Shown here piece by piece: positions 62,093 through 64,000 of a stretch of DNA of 64,000 nt; the stretch's first letter is position 1, and every line of letters starts with the position of its first letter. This DNA is from Platycnemis pennipes (lineage: Eukaryota; Arthropoda; Insecta; Odonata; Platycnemididae). A program made the position numbers and the translations under genes. Below the pieces are notes generated by a model. The model was given only the letters and a program-made list of their open reading frames with translations, ran no database searches and had not been told where the DNA came from. The stretch is taken from contig OW121855.1 in the NCBI GenBank assembly GCA_933228895.1, forward strand, positions 37,896,698-37,960,697, given 5' to 3'.

Positions 62093-62260
62093 GCCGGCCC
62101 CGGTGGCGGCGAGGAAAAGTACTCGCCTGCCAATCCAAGGGGTTGCGGGTTCGAGTCCCGCCTGGGTGGGTTTTAATTCCACCCAGGGCATGAATTTTTG
62201 TCAAGCACTGTTGTTTAAGCCCCTAGGAAACCTGATGACAGTTCAATGCCTATAGGGATC
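62093..62260 (+). mobile_element. tRNA-Gly-like SINE
   Basis: A near A-box TGGCGGCGAGG (62104-62114) and a perfect B box GGTTCGAGTCC (62148-62158) are correctly spaced. The T-arm GCGGG/CCCGC pairs fully around TTCGAGT. The string CTCGCCTGCCA matches the anticodon arm of tRNA-Gly(GCC). The 5' end (GCCGGCC) does not pair with the 3' end (CTGGGTGG), so it is not a working tRNA. Past the head, CCTGGGTGG/CCACCCAGG forms a hairpin around GTTTTAATT, then a non-tRNA body continues. The 3' limit is approximate. Confidence 0.75.
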
Positions 62261-62870
62261 CTATGGTTATATGGACCATGGACAATAGTCCGGATGCCAA
62301 AAAATATATATTCAGTGCTTTGATGTCCTCACAGAAGCACTTCTTGACATAACTCTGTAATGATCTAAACTAGTAAATCATCATCATAAAGGAATTCATA
62401 TAATCCTTACAATTACGAAGAAACGTACTGTCAAATAATAATCCTATAATTCCGCTGGAATACAATTTAAGGATTGAGACACTCTGCCATCTGCTCTAGA
62501 TGGAATTTGAGACACCCCTACCCGATTTTCAATGCCTACGCGAAAATCATGGTAGAAGAGGTGAGGATATGGACCCCCTACCCCATACTGTTTTTTTAGT
62601 CGTACTACGACAATCCTATATTATTGTTTTCTAATTGTACACTTTTTCTCCCTTATGACAAGTGAAAAAATACTCTCCTTAGTTATTTACACTAGCAATT
62701 ATATGAATTAATTAAAAAATTATAACGATCTTGTGATTAGCTGGTGAGATCACTATTGACCTCTATTTTTCCCAACATATAAAATTTTACTGTTGAAATA
62801 ATACAAAATAATATTTAATAATCATCAGCATTATCAGTCAACAACCCAGAGATCGGTTTGATATAGTTCT
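62261..62870. other. No gene seen
   Basis: AT-rich; the first part may still be SINE body. Confidence 0.4.
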
Positions 62871-63290
62871 TCATTCGATTCTCCTATCGGCTAATCTCTT
62901 CACACTTACATATATATTCTCTTTGTCATTTTTCACCACTTGCTGTATGGTATATCTCATACGACGTCTTCCTTTGCCGTTCTTTCCGTTCACTTGTCCT
63001 TCGACGAGTATCTTCATCAGGTCATCATTTTCCATGATATGGCCCAATGAGTGGTCTCGCATTCTTCTTAGGGTTTTCCGAAGACTTTTCTTTTCCTCTA
63101 CCCTTGTGAGAACTTCCTCGTTACTAACTCGTTCGATCCATTTAATCTTCATCATTTTTCTGTAAGACCACATTTTGAATGCTTCTACTGTTGAACTTCC
63201 ATGGTGCTGTCACCGTTCATTTCTCACGGCCATAAAGAAACATGCTTCAGACGTACTTTTAGTCATACAATTATATAATTCCTGGCGTAT
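62871..63290 (-). pseudogene. RTE-like LINE, RT C-terminal region, second copy
   Basis: The minus frame 63173-62871 (100 codons with its own stop) reads M-W-S-Y-R-K-M-M-K-I-K-W-I-E-R-V-S-N-E-E-V-L, then G-H-I-M-E-N-D-D-L-M-K, then G-K-N-G-K-G-R-R-R, and ends V-K-R-L-A-D-R-R. This is the same segment as at 53235, better preserved. Upstream (to about 63290) the homologous F-M-A-V-R-N-E-R stretch, where active elements have F-L-Y-G-C-E-T-W, lies in another frame, so at least one frameshift exists. 5' truncated as is usual for LINE copies. No endonuclease or catalytic Y-x-D-D is present. Confidence 0.8.
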
Positions 63291-64000
63291 TTCCCAAAAT
63301 CGCATTTGTACAGGTGACACTGAGACCCGGCACATCCACTGTGTGCCCAAATCTTGTACACTTGGCGCATTACCCACAGGTTCTTCCTCTCCTGGTAGGT
63401 GAAATGAAGATGAGAATATTATTTTGATTTCGACAACCTCCAGATCAAGCTGTCCAAGGCAATTTGAATGCTCCATTGCAAGTAGAATTGCATTTTTAAT
63501 GCTTCGTTGAAAATGGGACCAAAATACCTCGGCCTCCTAGTTACACGCTTAAAAAGAGGAATTGAATTCATCGCACTTACCTAGGAATTGCCTAGCTGCT
63601 TGCCCTTAGCTGCAATTCAGAAACGAACACACATTAACGATAAGACATGTTTTTAAGAACAACAATTTTTTTTAAGAACATTTGGTACCTGATACCTGAG
63701 TACATTGATTGAAAAGACTTTGCACGGAAAAACGAATTTCGGTGGGGGAAATACAAGGAGCCTAAGCTGGGTCAAAGCAAACGACAAGTTTCAAATTAAA
63801 CAGCCTCACATTAGACATCGAGTAGTAACACCATCCAATAACTCATCAACATTACTCACGGGTATTCGAAGTTCAGTTTGGGCAATTAATTGTACACGTT
63901 TGTCTGCATAGAGAGATGATTTCCCAGAGTCCCGAGGTCAAATCACAAGGCAGCAAATAATGCCGGACCGGCGGGTTTGGTAACCACAAAGGGAAGGATA
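63291..64000. other. No gene supported
   Basis: 63300-63476 may be further upstream LINE sequence on the minus strand, too decayed to assign. The 68-codon frame 63705-63911 (plus) is unrecognised. Confidence 0.4.

Noticed and set aside
62093..62170. Functional tRNA gene
   Set aside because: T-arm and B box are good, but the acceptor ends do not pair and a non-tRNA body follows, so it is a SINE head.

Overview
The window is non-coding, repeat-rich DNA from a eukaryote, most likely an arthropod with a large genome (probably an insect). I base this on long AT-rich stretches with no conserved open frames, tRNA-derived SINEs with split Pol III promoters, decayed 3' ends of several LINE families, short non-autonomous DNA transposons with target-site duplications, and a Penelope-type ribozyme-like motif. 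No bacterial operon, ribosome-binding site or rRNA was seen, and no intact protein-coding gene could be supported. I cannot name the species.

Layout, left to right. 1-602: LINE 3' end with a terminal stem-loop and an (ATT)n tail. 1391-1690 and 2660-2832: two clusters of TTAAGAA-type palindromes. 5086-6240: first GC-rich island, with a G20-T-G16 tract. 10036-10110: perfect 25-bp x 3 tandem repeat. 10740-11465, 13051-14275 and 15421-15930: further GC/CpG-rich islands. 14761-14815: hammerhead-like motif. 19600-20190: second LINE 3' end. 21410-21940: a SINE split by a nested element. 22916-23850: GC-rich island. 28846-30393: a 147-bp direct duplication, a long inverted repeat and a 297-bp MITE. 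34386-34742: a decayed tandem duplication. 37940-38900: GC-rich island. 40672-40706: second hammerhead-like motif. 41821-42910: a duplicated sequence, one copy of which carries a 292-bp hAT-type MITE, beside a 28-bp tandem repeat and a Gypsy-like pol C-terminus. 43843-44096: MITE flanked by TTAA. 46361-47100 and 48751-49175: GC-rich islands. 51440-51522: SINE head. 53235-53620 and 62871-63290: two decayed copies of one LINE family in opposite orientation. 59641-60050 and 60780-61870: GC-rich islands. 60452-60763: element with long terminal inverted repeats. 62093-62260: SINE with a tRNA-Gly-like head.

Nothing here works together as a pathway. The content is mobile-element debris plus a series of GC/CpG-rich, often strand-asymmetric islands that could be regulatory DNA. 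The longest open frames lie inside these islands and are best explained by scarcity of stop codons in GC-rich, low-complexity sequence. The most informative loci are the MITE with a paralogous empty site (41821-42910), the long-TIR element (60452-60763), the TTAA-flanked hairpin-rich MITE (43843-44096), the SINE with its Pol III promoter pulled apart (21410-21940), and the pair of hammerhead-like motifs. I found no convincing sign of a new multi-gene system.
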